Notes: a model not told the origin generated them from the sequence alone. A DNA stretch of 64,000 nucleotides from DASXQK01 sp963757155 (GCA_963757155.1 CAVWQS010000008.1:62001-126000); one strand, 5' to 3'. Positions 18,433 through 27,662 are shown, numbered from the stretch's first letter. A program made the numbers and translations.

Positions 18433-19375
18433 ATGGAAGTCCTTCGCGCCCGCCACCCCGAAAAGCTCGACCGGCCGGATTCGCCGATTCCGCGCAAGCC
18501 CGACTGGATCCGGGTGAAGGCGCCGACCTCGCCCGAATACGAGCAGACCCGGAAGCTGATGCGCCGGCTGAAGCTGAACACGGTCTGCGAGGAGGCGGCC
18601 TGCCCCAATATCGGGGAATGCTGGAAGCAGAAGCATGCCACGGTGATGATCCTGGGCAGCGTCTGCACCCGGGCCTGCGCCTTCTGCAATGTGGCGACCG
18701 GGCCTGCCGGACCGGCTCGATCCCCATGAGCCCGCCCATGTGGCCGAGGCGGTGGGCCAGCTGGGTCTCTCCCATATCGTCATCACCTCGGTCGATCGCG
18801 ACGATCTCGACGACGGCGGGGCGGCGCATTTCGCCGAGACGATCCGGCGCACCCGGGCCGCGGCCCCTGCCACCACCATCGAGGTCCTGACCCCCGATTT
18901 CCTGCGCAAGCCCGGGGCGGTGGAGACGGTGGTCGCCGCCCGTCCCGATGTCTACAACCACAATCTCGAGACCGTGCCCAGGCTCTATCGCGAGGTCCGG
19001 CCCGGCGCCCGATATTTCGCCTCGCTGCAGCTCCTGGCCAAGGTCAAGGAGATCGACCCGGCCATGTTCACCAAATCCGGGCTGATGGTGGGCCTCGGCG
19101 AGAGCCGGGACGAGGTGCTGCAGGTGATGGACGACATGCGCTCCGCCGATGTCGATTTCCTCACCATCGGCCAATATCTTCAGCCGACGCCCAAGCATCA
19201 CGCCATCGACCGCTTCGTGCCGCCCGACGAGTTCCTGCAGTTGAAGCGGATGGCGGAGGGGAAGGGGTTCCTGCTGGTGGCCGCCTCGCCGCTGACCCGC
19301 TCCTCCTATCACGCCGGAGAGGATTTCGAGCGGTTGCGGGCGGCACGCCTCGCCCGGCTCGCCCCCGCCGACTAG
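18433..19375 (+). CDS. lipA: Lipoyl synthase (frameshifted as sequenced)
   Basis: Radical SAM enzyme that inserts two sulfurs into octanoyl groups to make the lipoyl cofactor needed by the PDH genes upstream. The auxiliary cluster motif CEEAACPNIGEC and the radical-SAM motif CTRACAFC are both intact. The C-terminal part continues as LPDRLDPHEPAHVAEAV through VMVGLGE-like and QYLQPTPKHH segments. One extra C near 18703-18704 (ACCGGGCCTGCC for ACCGGGCTGCC) shifts the frame right after NVATG. ATG 18433 lies four bases after the lpdA stop. The restored length of about 313 aa is normal. Confidence 0.94.
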
Positions 19376-19385
19376 ACCTCTACCC

Positions 19386-19850
19386 ATGATCACCCATTCG
19401 GAGCAGCGTCTGCTGGGCTATCGCCCGGAGCAGATGTACGACCTCGTCGCCGATATCGAGCGCTATCCGGAATTCCTGCCCTGGTGCATCGGGGCGCGCA
19501 TCCGCGAGCGCAAGGAGAACCTCGTCGTCGCCGATCTCATCATCGGCTTCAAGATGATCCGCGAGCGTTTCACCAGCCGCGTCCATCTCGATCGCGAGCA
19601 TCTCGCCATCGAGGTCGCCTATGCCGACGGCCCCTTCAAGCAGATGACCAACCGCTGGCGCTTCGAGCCGACGGCGGACGGTGGCTGCCGCATCGATTTC
19701 TACGTCGCCTTCGAATTCCGCTCGGCCATGCTGCAAAGGCTGATCGGCATGCTGTTCCACGAGGCCGTGCGGCGAATGGTCGGTGCCTTCGAGGCCCGGG
19801 CGCAGAAGCTCTACGGGCCGCCCCATGGGGGCCTGCGGCCGGCGGAATAG
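19386..19850 (+). CDS. RatA/COQ10-family SRPBCC protein
   Basis: A 154-residue START-fold protein. It opens MITHSEQRLLGYRPEQMYDLVADIERYPEFLPWC-like (hallmarks YRPEQMYDLV and YPEFLPWC) and has the family segment FKQMTNRWRFEP and the C-terminal FEFRSAMLQRLIGMLF. COQ10-type members bind ubiquinone or its precursors and support respiration; E. coli RatA was described as a ribosome-binding toxin. The lipA-ratA order is common in alphaproteobacteria. The quinone role is the more likely by family context; unproven here. Confidence 0.88.
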   Translation: MITHSEQRLLGYRPEQMYDLVADIERYPEFLPWCIGARIRERKENLVVADLIIGFKMIRERFTSRVHLDREHLAIEVAYADGPFKQMTNRWRFEPTADGGCRIDFYVAFEFRSAMLQRLIGMLFHEAVRRMVGAFEARAQKLYGPPHGGLRPAE

Positions 19851-19868
19851 AGACCACGCCCTTTCTAC

Positions 19869-19974
19869 CCTCACCCTCCCGACCTCTCCCGCTTCGAAGC
19901 GCGGTAGAGGGGCAAGGCGAACGCTCGTACCTCTATCCCCCTCGCCCCCCGAAAGGGGGGCGAGCCGGGGTGAG
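19869..19974. repeat. REPIN-like pair of inverted GC-rich palindromic repeats (copy A)
   Basis: Between convergent ratA and the DUF429 gene. The left end reads CCTCACCCTCCCGACC and the right end is its approximate reverse complement (GAGCCGGGGTGAG). The right half has a perfect stem CTCGCCCCCC (19941-19950), GAAA loop, GGGGGGCGAG (19955-19964). The left half has a weaker stem CCTCT...AGAGG. The same consensus recurs at 40032, 53861 and 54263. Confidence 0.7.
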
Positions 19975-20016
19975 TGGGTGTCACCGCAGCGAGATCAGTG
20001 GATCGACGCAAATGAA

Positions 20017-20824
20017 CTACCGCAAGCAGTAGTAAACTCGTCCCTCCAACGCATCGCCATCCCCTCGGCCACATGCGATGTCAGCGAGCGCTTGCGACGT
20101 CGCCATGGCTGCGATGATGCTGTCCAACGCATCGCCACCGGGATCATTGGCCACGAGCTTTTGCATCGAGCGAGGCAGAGGGCGCAGCAGGCCGGCTTCC
20201 GTCAGGCTCCGCAATATGCGCCGCCGCTGGTCGCTCAGCGCCGCACCCTTGTAGCTGCCCCGCCAGCCAAAGTGCCGGAGCGCTGAGGCGGGGCAGGTCT
20301 CGATGAGCCAGGGCAGGCCCGCGGCCGGAACTCTGCATGGGCAGGACCGAGGCCTGGCCTTGCGTCACCAGAGGCCGCAGCAGCTCGGCCATGCCGTGAT
20401 AGCTCTGGCGGTAAAGGCGGATGTTGAAGGCGCACCAGGGGGTCTTGGATTCGACATCGGTGGCGCGCTTGGGCTCCTTGCCGCCGCTCGAACGGCGGCA
20501 ATGCTCACGGAAGGCAAGGGCATCGGCGTGGCGGAAGCCGTCGATGAAATCCGGCCAGCTCGCGGCCTCGATATGGCCACGCGGCAGGCTGAAGGGAAAA
20601 TCGCAGCCGATGATGGCATCGGGCATGCCGGTGATGAAGCCGCGCAAGGCGGCCAGCGCGGTCGCCCGGTCGATGGCGCCGCCGGGAAGTGCTGCGATCG
20701 GGCGGCAGCTCAGGATCTCCAGGCCGTTGCGGGAGGGGCGGCCCTCGGCGAGCCAGGCACGCCGACCGGCATCGACGGCGCCGCTGAAGTCGAGGCCGAA
20801 AATCCGCCGGCTCTGATCGCTCAA
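20017..20824 (-). CDS. DUF429 domain protein (frameshifted as sequenced)
   Basis: A DUF429-type protein of the RNase H-like superfamily: RRIFGLDFSGAVDAG at the N-terminus and IIGCDFPFSLP in the middle supply acidic residues. The C-terminal part (LTEAGLLRPLP, DALDSIIAAMA) is in another frame. One extra base near 20316-20318 (minus strand GGGCCTGCCC for GGGCTGCCC) explains the break. A TTG start at 20824 overlaps the CobW stop (TTGA); the longer ATG start at 20863 would overlap by 43 bp. No molecular function is established for this family as far as I know. Confidence 0.75.
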
Positions 20825-21860
20825 CCGGCGGCTCGATCGAGGCCGGCCAAAGGCGCCAGGCATTCCTCCAGCCCACGGTGGATCGAAGTGCTGTCGAGCT
20901 CGCGGCCGATCATGACCAGCCGGTTCTGGCGCGGCCCGGTCCAGGGACCTTCATCCAGCGAGAATTGTCCGCCGACGAGATGAAAGATGAAGCGGCGCTC
21001 GCTCTCGGCGAACCAGAGAATGCCCTTGCCGCGGAACACCGAAGCCGAGAGCTGCTTGTCGAGGAAATCCTGAAATCGCTGAAGCGCGAAGGGCTGGTCG
21101 CTCACGAAGGACATCGAAGTGAAGCCGTCATTCGCCAGATGATCATGGCCGTCGTGATCACCATGGTCATGAGATTGCAGCGAACCCTCCTCGAACAGGC
21201 CCCCCCCCCCCCGCGCCGCGCCCCGCCGCGCCGGCGGCCGCGCCCCCCTAGGCCCATGATCAAGGCCAGCGGCACCTCGGAGCGCGTCGTGCGGATGATG
21301 CGGGCCTCGTCCTTGATCGTGCGGATCTTTCGCTCGACCTCGTCCAGCGCCGCCTCGCCGACGAGATCACCTTTGTTGACCAGGATGATATCGCCGTAGC
21401 GGAGCTGATTGCGGGCCGGCTCGCTTTCGAAGTGATCGAGGCTGAAATTCGCGGCATCGGCTGTCGTGACGATGGAATCCAGCCGGACCTGGCCACGGAA
21501 TTCGGGGCGCAGGAAGGTGAGGGCGACGGGCAAGGGATCGGCGAGGCCCGTGGTCTCGAGGATCAGATAATCCAGCCTCTCGCCCCGCTGCAGCACGCGA
21601 GCGATGGCATCGACGAGATCGTTGTTGATGGAGCAGCAGATGCAGCCGTTGCTGAGCTCCAGCATATCCTCGCCGGTCGAGATGATGAGGTCATGGTCGA
21701 TCCCGATCTCGCCGATCTCGTTGACCATCACGGCGATCTTGAGCCCATGCTGCGTCGCCAGCAGATGATTGACGAGGGTCGTCTTCCCGCTGCCGAGGAA
21801 GCCGGTGACGATGGTGACGGGCAGGCGGGCCTGGCCGGAGTCCGACGGCCCCTCGCTCAT
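20821..21860 (-). CDS. CobW/COG0523-family metal-chaperone GTPase (frameshifted at a GC-only tract)
   Basis: G3E GTPase of the CobW/ZNG1 group, which delivers metal ions using GTP. Visible: Walker A TGFLGSGKTT, the metal-binding GCICCSI (CxCC), ETTGLADPLPV, VNKGDLV for guanine recognition, and a C-terminal CobW domain (from MSFVSDQPFALQRFQDFLD to the end). Between the domains another frame gives a His/Asp-rich loop HDHGDHDGHDH typical of zinc-type members. The frames are separated by a 51-base G/C-only tract with 13 consecutive C (21200-21212), probably a sequencing fault. Start ATG 21860 overlaps the MBL gene stop (ATGA). Confidence 0.85.
21198..21248. other. 51-base G/C-only tract with a 13-base C homopolymer inside cobW
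   Basis: No A or T occurs from 21198 to 21248, and bases 21200-21212 are all C. Read on the coding strand it gives a Gly/Arg-only peptide between LIMGLG and the FEEGS that begins the His-rich loop, and it changes frame. This fits no CobW motif and resembles a basecalling or assembly artefact. Confidence 0.7.
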
Positions 21861-22858
21861 GCCGCTTCGAAGCTGTAGCTGGTCCCCACCGCGGATTGGC
21901 TGACCCTGTCGCCATAGGCATCGGCCAAGGCATGCAGGGCGCGCCAGCCCGTGCAATGGCCGCTGATGATGTTCTTGATATCGAAGGGCTTCAGCGCTTC
22001 CACGGTCTGCGGAATGATGTGCTCCATCACGCCGCCCAGATGCAGCCCGCCCATGACTGCATGAATGGGAAGACCGGGGAAGAGCTTGCGGACATCAGTG
22101 CAGACATTGACGATGCCCGCGTGGGAGCAGGCGCTGAAGACGATCAGCCCCTGCCCGCGGACATGAGCCACGACGAAGCGCTCATCCATCAGGAAGGGAT
22201 CGGGCTGCCAGGGGGCCTGGCTGTTGGGCCGGCAGAGATGGTCAGTCCGCCCCGTCTCGAAGGAGGATACCCGCGGGATCTCGCCGCTGTAGTAGAAATG
22301 CCCGTCCAGCAGCAGGCGCTCCTTCGGGTCGTTGACGACCACCGCCCCATGCGCCTCCATTTCTGCCGGCGAGGGGACATTGGCGACCGGGATGATCTTT
22401 CCGCTGGCCAATTCGACCCCGCGCTCGTTGAACATGCCGGGGTTCACATGCACGCTCGCCCGGCCGCCTTCAGCGGCGATGGCGTCGAGGGCGGCGATCA
22501 GCGCCCCCATATGGTCCCAATGTCCATGGGTCACGGCGATGCATTCCACATCGCCGAGCTTGATGCCGAGATTGGCGCAGTTGCGGATGAAGATGGCGCC
22601 CTCGGTGCCGGTGTCGAACAGCATGGTGTGGTGGACCGCCCCGATGCTGGACTTCAGCCGCAGGCCATAGCCGAGATTGGCGCAGAGCAGAGTCTCGCCG
22701 GAGATGACGGTGGCACCGCCGCGAATGACGTTGGCGAATTCGGAGACGGCGAACAATGTCTTGCTGACATAAGTGTCGCTGACATTGTCCGTCAGCACAT
22801 CGACGGCGAGGGAGTCGAGGGTCTTGAGGCCTTCCCGCAGCGACGCTGCATCCGCCAT
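21857..22858 (-). CDS. MBL-fold metallo-hydrolase (dihydropterin/RFA-P synthase-like group)
   Basis: 333 aa metallo-beta-lactamase-fold protein. The metal motif is VTHGHWDHMGAL (HxHxDH). Other features are LLFDTG-like MLFDTGTEGAIF, SACSHAGIVN and VMGGLHLGG, the pattern of proteins annotated as 7,8-dihydropterin-6-yl-methyl-4-aminobenzene-phosphate synthase-like hydrolases. A strong AGGAGG site precedes ATG 22858. The stop overlaps the CobW-family GTPase start by four bases, so a di-metal hydrolase and a metal chaperone are translationally coupled. Substrate unknown. Confidence 0.87.
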   Translation of the reverse strand: MADAASLREGLKTLDSLAVDVLTDNVSDTYVSKTLFAVSEFANVIRGGATVISGETLLCANLGYGLRLKSSIGAVHHTMLFDTGTEGAIFIRNCANLGIKLGDVECIAVTHGHWDHMGALIAALDAIAAEGGRASVHVNPGMFNERGVELASGKIIPVANVPSPAEMEAHGAVVVNDPKERLLLDGHFYYSGEIPRVSSFETGRTDHLCRPNSQAPWQPDPFLMDERFVVAHVRGQGLIVFSACSHAGIVNVCTDVRKLFPGLPIHAVMGGLHLGGVMEHIIPQTVEALKPFDIKNIISGHCTGWRALHALADAYGDRVSQSAVGTSYSFEAA

Positions 22859-22876
22859 CAGATCCTCCTGTCTAAA

Positions 22877-23347
22877 TCAATCGAGAGCTGAATCGAGAAG
22901 CTCGAGGGCGCGATCCAGGGCGGCGGCGCGAACCGCCTGGCGATCGCCCTCGAAATGCTGGCGCTCCACCCGTGTCTCGCGCCCCTTGGATGCGAGGCCG
23001 AGATAGACCAGCCCGACGGGCTTGCCGGGCACGGCACCGCCCGGGCCGGCGATGCCGGTGATGGAAATGGCGATATCGGCCCGGGAATGGGCCAGCGCCC
23101 CTTCCGCCATGGCGCGGGCGACCTGGGCGCTGACGGCGCCGTAATGGCCGAGCTGCTCGGCCGAGACGCCGAGCAGCTCGATCTTCGATTCATTGGAATA
23201 GGTGACGAAGCCGCGCTCCACGACGTCGGAGGAGCCGGCAATGTCGGTGAGCCGCGCGGCCACCATGCCGCCGGTGCAGGATTCCGCCGTGGCCAAGCGG
23301 CGGCCCGCCTTGCGATAGCGCTCGAGCAGGGCTGCGGGATCTTTCAT
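22877..23347 (-). CDS. CinA C-terminal domain / nicotinamide-nucleotide amidase (PncC-type)
   Basis: 156 aa stand-alone CinA C-terminal domain. Characteristic blocks: RLATAESCTGGMVAARLTDIAGSS with the catalytic Ser region, GFVTYSNESKIELLGV, and ISITGIAGPGGAVPGKPVGLVY. Characterised members deamidate NMN to NaMN for NAD salvage. AAGGAGGG precedes ATG 23347. It is 19 bp downstream of ispDF and 18 bp upstream of the MBL gene, all on the minus strand. Confidence 0.92.
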   Translation of the reverse strand: MKDPAALLERYRKAGRRLATAESCTGGMVAARLTDIAGSSDVVERGFVTYSNESKIELLGVSAEQLGHYGAVSAQVARAMAEGALAHSRADIAISITGIAGPGGAVPGKPVGLVYLGLASKGRETRVERQHFEGDRQAVRAAALDRALELLDSALD

Positions 23348-23366
23348 GGCGCCCTCCTTCCCGTCA

Positions 23367-24546
23367 TCACAGGGCTACCGTCGCCGTCGCCTGTGCCGCG
23401 ATGCCTTCGCGCCGGCCGGTGAAGCCGAGGCCCTCGGTGGTCGTCGCCTTGACGCTGACCCGCGAGGGGTCAAGGCCGAGGATCTCGGCGATGCGGGCGA
23501 TCATGGCGGGGCGATGCGGGCCGATCTTGGGCCGCTCGCAGATGATGGTGACGTCGAGAGACAGCAGCCGGCCGCCGCGCTCGGCCACCAGTGCCGCGGC
23601 ATGGGCGATGAAACTGGCTGGAATCAGCGCCCCGCCAGCGCGGATCGCCGGGCGGGAAATGCTGGCCGATATCCCCGGCGCCGATGGCACCGAGGATGGC
23701 GTCGGTCAGCGCATGGAGCCCGACATCGGCATCCGAATGGCCTTCCAGCCCCTGGTCATGGGCGATGGCGATGCCGCAGATCATCACCTGGTTTCCCGGT
23801 CCGAAGCGATGCACGTCGAAGCCATTGCCGCAGCGGATATCGGCGCCCGGCGCCAAGAGGCGCTCGGCCCGGCTGAGATCGCCCTCGGTCGTCACCTTGA
23901 AGTTCTCCTCCGCGCCCGGCACCAAAGCGACCGCGAGGCCGGCGGCCTCGGCCACTGCCGCGTCGTCGGTGAGCTCGCGGCCGGCGGCTGCCCGATGGGC
24001 GGCCAGGATCTCCGCATAACGGAAGGCCTGGGGAGTCTGGGCCCGCCAGAGGGCCTGGCGATCGACGGTCTCGACGATCATCCCCGCAGAGCCGCGCTTG
24101 ATGGTATCGGCCACGGGCAGAGCGGGTATTGCGCCGGGCGAAGCGTCGAGGGCGCAGATCATGCGCTGGATGAGCGCGGCATCGGCGAAGGGCCGTGCCG
24201 CGTCATGGATCAGCACGCGGCCGGGGTTCAGGCTGCGCAAGCTCTCCAGCCCGAGGCGCACCAATTCCTGGCGGGTGGCACCGCCCTCCACCGGCGGGAG
24301 GAGGCCCAGCCCGTCGGCGGCGGCGCCGTAGAGATCCAGATCGTCGCGATGGATCACGACGCGGACAGCGCCGACGGCGGGATGCCGGGCGAAGGTTTCC
24401 AGGCTATGACGCAGCACCGCCCGGCCGGCCAGGGGCAGATATTGCTTGGGCATGGCACCGCCTAGACGATGTCCCCGGCCTGCAGCGACGATCAGCGCGG
24501 CGGTCACATCGGAACCCTTGGAGGCGAGGCTGGCGGGAGCGGACAT
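23367..24546 (-). CDS. ispDF: Bifunctional IspD/IspF isoprenoid enzyme (frameshifted as sequenced)
   Basis: Fusion of CDP-ME synthase (IspD) and MECDP synthase (IspF) of the MEP pathway. IspD: TAALIVAAGRGHRLGGAMPKQY at the N-terminus and IHDAARPF. IspF: GNGFDVHRFGPGNQVMICG, GHSDADVGLHALTDAILGA and GDIGQHFPP, then in another frame SLDVTIICERPKIGPH and KATTTEGLGFTGR. An extra base at 23611-23613 (coding strand CAGTTTCATC for CAGTTCATC) causes the break; the repair gives DSSQFIAHAAALV. ATG 24546 starts the IspD domain. Such fusions are common in alphaproteobacteria. Divergent from the CcsA-like gene. Confidence 0.93.
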
Positions 24547-24611
24547 GGCGCGAGGGTAGTGCCCCGGCCCGAGGCTTGCCAAGCGGGCTTTTTCTCTGTA
24601 GCGCTTCGCCC

Positions 24612-25400
24612 ATGCTGCTCCAGATTCCCGCGATCCTGTCGCTGCTGCCGGCATGCCTGCTGCTGTTGCGACCGCACCCGAAGCGCGACCTCATGTTCTG
24701 GGTCGCGATGGCCGTGGCGGTGGCGGGACCCACGGTGGTGGTTTTGCAGCAGAACCTCGGTGGCTGGCTGCCCAGCCTCTCCGGCGCGCTCTGGGCCAGC
24801 GTGGCCGCGGCAATGATCCTCTTTGCCGTCATCGCCGCCCTCAACGACACGGCCTGGCGGTTGCTGCCGCTGCTCGCGATCTATGGGCTGGTGATGGGTA
24901 TCGGCGGCGCCCTCTTCGCCGTGGTTCCAATCGAGCATCTGCAGCCCACGAACTCCGCCGCCTGGCTGGATCTCCATATCGTGGTCTCGGTTGCCACCTA
25001 TGGGCTCGCGACCATTGCGGCCGTCGCCGGCATCGCGGTCCTGCTACAGGAGCGCGCCTTGAAGCAAAAGCGCAACAGCCCGCTGCTGCAGAGCCTGCCG
25101 GCCGTCGCCGATGGCGAGCGGCTGTTCACCGGTCTGCTTGCCGCGGCCGAGGTCGTGCTGGGGGTCGGTGTTCTCAGCGGGATGGCGACCCAATACCTGA
25201 TGTCGGGCCGGCTGCTGGTCCTCGATCACAAGACGCTGTTCTCGCTCCTCGCTTTCGTCGTCATCGGCCTGCTGCTCTGGCTCAATTGGAGCACGGGGCT
25301 TCGGGGCCGGCGGGCGACGCGCTTCGTGCTGGCGGCCTATCTGCTGCTGACCCTGGCCTATCCCGGAGTCAAATTCGTCAAGGACGTGCTGCTATCCTAG
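24612..25400 (+). CDS. CcsA/YpjD-type cytochrome c assembly membrane protein
   Basis: 262 aa, almost entirely hydrophobic, with about eight predicted membrane segments by eye. WLDLHIVVSVATYGLATIAAVAG and the later LVLDHKTLFSLLAFVVIGLLLW resemble the CcsA/CcmC/YpjD heme-handling core, with His residues in both segments and the usual LQERALKQK loop between them. Homologues are annotated as inner-membrane YpjD or CcsA-like proteins. A direct role in cytochrome c maturation is inferred from the family only; no ccm genes are nearby. ATG 24612 begins the first membrane helix. Divergent from ispDF with a 65-bp gap. Confidence 0.85.
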   Translation: MLLQIPAILSLLPACLLLLRPHPKRDLMFWVAMAVAVAGPTVVVLQQNLGGWLPSLSGALWASVAAAMILFAVIAALNDTAWRLLPLLAIYGLVMGIGGALFAVVPIEHLQPTNSAAWLDLHIVVSVATYGLATIAAVAGIAVLLQERALKQKRNSPLLQSLPAVADGERLFTGLLAAAEVVLGVGVLSGMATQYLMSGRLLVLDHKTLFSLLAFVVIGLLLWLNWSTGLRGRRATRFVLAAYLLLTLAYPGVKFVKDVLLS

Positions 25401-25459
25401 GCTGACGAGTTGGCGTTGACGGATCGCGGTGAACCGCCGACCGATAGAAGAGGAGATCC

Positions 25460-26431
25460 ATGGGTCGGCGTGGACGGGTTCTGCTGGTGGTCGGCCTCGT
25501 CGTCGCGGCATTCCTCGCCTATGAGATCGCAACCTATTTCGTTGCCTATACCGACGATGCCTATGTGCGCACGGACCTGGTCGCGGTCGCGCCGGAGGTG
25601 ACGGGACCCATCGTCTCTCTCTATGTCCATGACAATCAGCCGGTCAGGAAGGGCGACCCGCTCTTCACCATCGATCCGGTGCCCTTCCGCCTGATCGTCG
25701 ACCAGAAGCAGGCGGAGATCAACGAGGCCAAGGCCCAGATCGTCGCCGATCAGCAGGCGATCTCGGTGGCCCAGGATCAGCACGATGCCGCGACCTCCGC
25801 CGTTACCTTCGCCAAGGCCACGCAGCAACGCTTTTCGACCCTGAACACGTCAGGCTATATGCCGCGGGAGAGCCTCGACCGCGTCACCGACGAGCTGAAG
25901 CGCGCGCTCGACAGCCTGAGTGCCGCCGAGACGGCCATCGCCCAGGCCCGCTCGGTCCTGGTCATGCATCAGGCGAGCCTCGCCTTGGCCCAGGCGGAGA
26001 TGGGGACGGCGCAATGGCAGCTGTCGCGCACCCAGGTCATCTCGCCCACCGACGGTCGCATCAACAATCTGACGGTGCGGGTGGGAGATACCGCGACCAT
26101 TAACATACCGCTGATCGGCATATTGGATGCCCATGCCTGGCGCATCATGGCCAACTACAAGCAGTACTACCTGCGCGGTCTGCGGCCCGGCGAGCGGGCA
26201 TGGGTCTGGCTGGATTCCGACCCCTGGCGCCTGCATCGCGCCCATATCGCCAGCATCGGCCAGGGCATCAGCCGCGACCCCAATGAGATGAAGCTGCTGC
26301 CCTATGTCGCGCCGACCACCGACTGGATCCGCCTGCAGCACCGCTTTCCCGTCACCATCCTTCTCGACGAGCCGCCGCCCGGCGACGAGCTCTTCATGGG
26401 CGCCGATGCGCGCACCGTGATCTTCCAATGA
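25460..26431 (+). CDS. HlyD/EmrA-family membrane fusion (periplasmic adaptor) protein
   Basis: 323 aa adaptor: an N-terminal membrane anchor (VLLVVGLVVAAFLAYEIATYF), a split biotinyl-lipoyl domain (VAPEVTGPIVSLYVHDNQPV and later VISPTDGRINNLTVRVGD), an alpha-helical hairpin with heptad character between them, and a beta-barrel region. GAGGAG precedes ATG 25460. It is followed 13 bp later by a FUSC-type inner-membrane protein, the AaeA/AaeB-like arrangement, which suggests export of aromatic acids or similar compounds. Substrate cannot be deduced. Confidence 0.92.
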   Translation: MGRRGRVLLVVGLVVAAFLAYEIATYFVAYTDDAYVRTDLVAVAPEVTGPIVSLYVHDNQPVRKGDPLFTIDPVPFRLIVDQKQAEINEAKAQIVADQQAISVAQDQHDAATSAVTFAKATQQRFSTLNTSGYMPRESLDRVTDELKRALDSLSAAETAIAQARSVLVMHQASLALAQAEMGTAQWQLSRTQVISPTDGRINNLTVRVGDTATINIPLIGILDAHAWRIMANYKQYYLRGLRPGERAWVWLDSDPWRLHRAHIASIGQGISRDPNEMKLLPYVAPTTDWIRLQHRFPVTILLDEPPPGDELFMGADARTVIFQ

Positions 26432-26444
26432 GGGATCTGCTTCC

Positions 26445-27572
26445 GTGAGGGAGCTCCTCGTTGTTTCCTGGCGGGAGCTCGTCCTCGTCCTCAGCTCCTT
26501 CGGCTCGCTCTGGCAGGAGGTGAGGGGGATCCAATTCTCCGGCTCCCGCGCGCGCCTGAGCACCATGACGGCGCTCTCGACCTCGCTGTCCGTGGTGATC
26601 GCCCTGGCGCTGCATATGGACTATGTTTGGTGGGCCGGGATCAGCGGCTTCATGTCGATACAGGCGACCCGGCCCGGTTCGATTCAACGCGCGCTGCTGC
26701 GCGTCGGCGGCACCTTTGCCGGCGCCTGCCTCGCCATCCTTCTGACGCCCTGGGTCGCCTATGACCATGTGGCGGGATCGCTTCTGGTCTTCGCCTTCGC
26801 CACCCTCGGCATCCTCGGCTACCAGGTCAGCTCCCATGCCTTCGCCTGGCTCTTCGCCGGGATAACCGTGAATCTCATCGTCATGTCCTCGCTGCAGGAC
26901 CCGACGCTGGCGTTCCACTATGCCTTCTACCGGACGGCGGAGGTCGCCATCGGTGCGGCGGTCGCCTTGGTCATCGCTTTCGCCTTGGCGCCCGACGGCG
27001 GGGCCGCGCCGCCGCCGCCCCCCGGCTGGCGGCAGCTCTGGACGCGGGACTGGCCCCGTGTCCTGCATGCGATGCGTTGCGGGCTGACGGTGATGCTGCT
27101 GCCTTGGGTCTGGAGCTGGTTCAATCAGCTGAGCTTGACGCAGATGTCGGTCACGGTCGCCGTCATCATGGCGGTGCCCGTGGCGCCCGGCGACCCGCTG
27201 GAGAGCGGCCGGCGGGTGGCGTCCCAGTCCTTGCAGCGGGTGATGGGCTGCTTCATCGGCGGTCTCGCCGGGCTGCTCCTGCTGGCTCTGTCCTTCACCG
27301 AGTTCCTGCCCTGGCTTCTGGCGCTGACGGCAGTCCTCTGGGTCGGCGCCTATATCCAGACCAGCACCAAGGGCGTGGGGTATATCGGGACCCAGGCGGC
27401 CCTCGTGCTCATCATGACCCTGGTCCAGGGATGGGGACCGCCGGACAGCATCCTTCCCGGCATCGCCCGCTTCGCCGGCATGATGGCCGGGCTTGGCATC
27501 TTGATGGTGGTGTCGCTGATTTTCTGGCCCGCGCCGCCGAAGCCGGCGTTCCCGGCCCCTGCGGCAAGTTAG
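26445..27572 (+). CDS. FUSC-family inner-membrane transporter (AaeB-like)
   Basis: 375 aa with two sets of hydrophobic segments (from LSVVIALALHMDYVWWAGI, and again LTVMLLPWVWSWF to WVGAYIQTSTKGVG), matching the repeated six-helix FUSC layout, with a Pro-rich linker (PPPPPGW) between them. It begins with GTG at 26445; AGGGA lies 11 bases upstream. Partner of the HlyD-type adaptor upstream; the pair probably forms an efflux system with an outer-membrane factor encoded elsewhere. It is shorter than E. coli AaeB because it lacks a large cytoplasmic domain. Confidence 0.88.
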   Translation: MRELLVVSWRELVLVLSSFGSLWQEVRGIQFSGSRARLSTMTALSTSLSVVIALALHMDYVWWAGISGFMSIQATRPGSIQRALLRVGGTFAGACLAILLTPWVAYDHVAGSLLVFAFATLGILGYQVSSHAFAWLFAGITVNLIVMSSLQDPTLAFHYAFYRTAEVAIGAAVALVIAFALAPDGGAAPPPPPGWRQLWTRDWPRVLHAMRCGLTVMLLPWVWSWFNQLSLTQMSVTVAVIMAVPVAPGDPLESGRRVASQSLQRVMGCFIGGLAGLLLLALSFTEFLPWLLALTAVLWVGAYIQTSTKGVGYIGTQAALVLIMTLVQGWGPPDSILPGIARFAGMMAGLGILMVVSLIFWPAPPKPAFPAPAAS

Positions 27573-27601
27573 CGGTCACAGAGCTGTAATTTTCTATTGC
27601 A

Positions 27602-27646
27602 CCGCAGCAGAGCTGCGGTAAAGTTGCTCAGGACTTAAGCAACTTT
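27602..27646 (+). promoter_or_regulatory. Tandem stem-loops in the dusB-ntr leader
   Basis: CCGCAGC (27602-27608)/GCTGCGG (27612-27618) and, one base later, AAAGTTGCT (27620-27628)/AGCAACTTT (27638-27646) are two perfect stems of 7 and 9 bp. They end 16 bp before the ATG of dusB, so the second would sit over the ribosome-binding region. They could modulate translation or mark an operator; no function is proven. Confidence 0.45.
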
Positions 27647-27662
27647 GGCGTCTGCCCAAAAT

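Noticed and set aside
27645..27662. TTG start for dusB at 27645
   Set aside because: It lies within a stem-loop and adds six residues absent from the family consensus; ATG 27663 is better.
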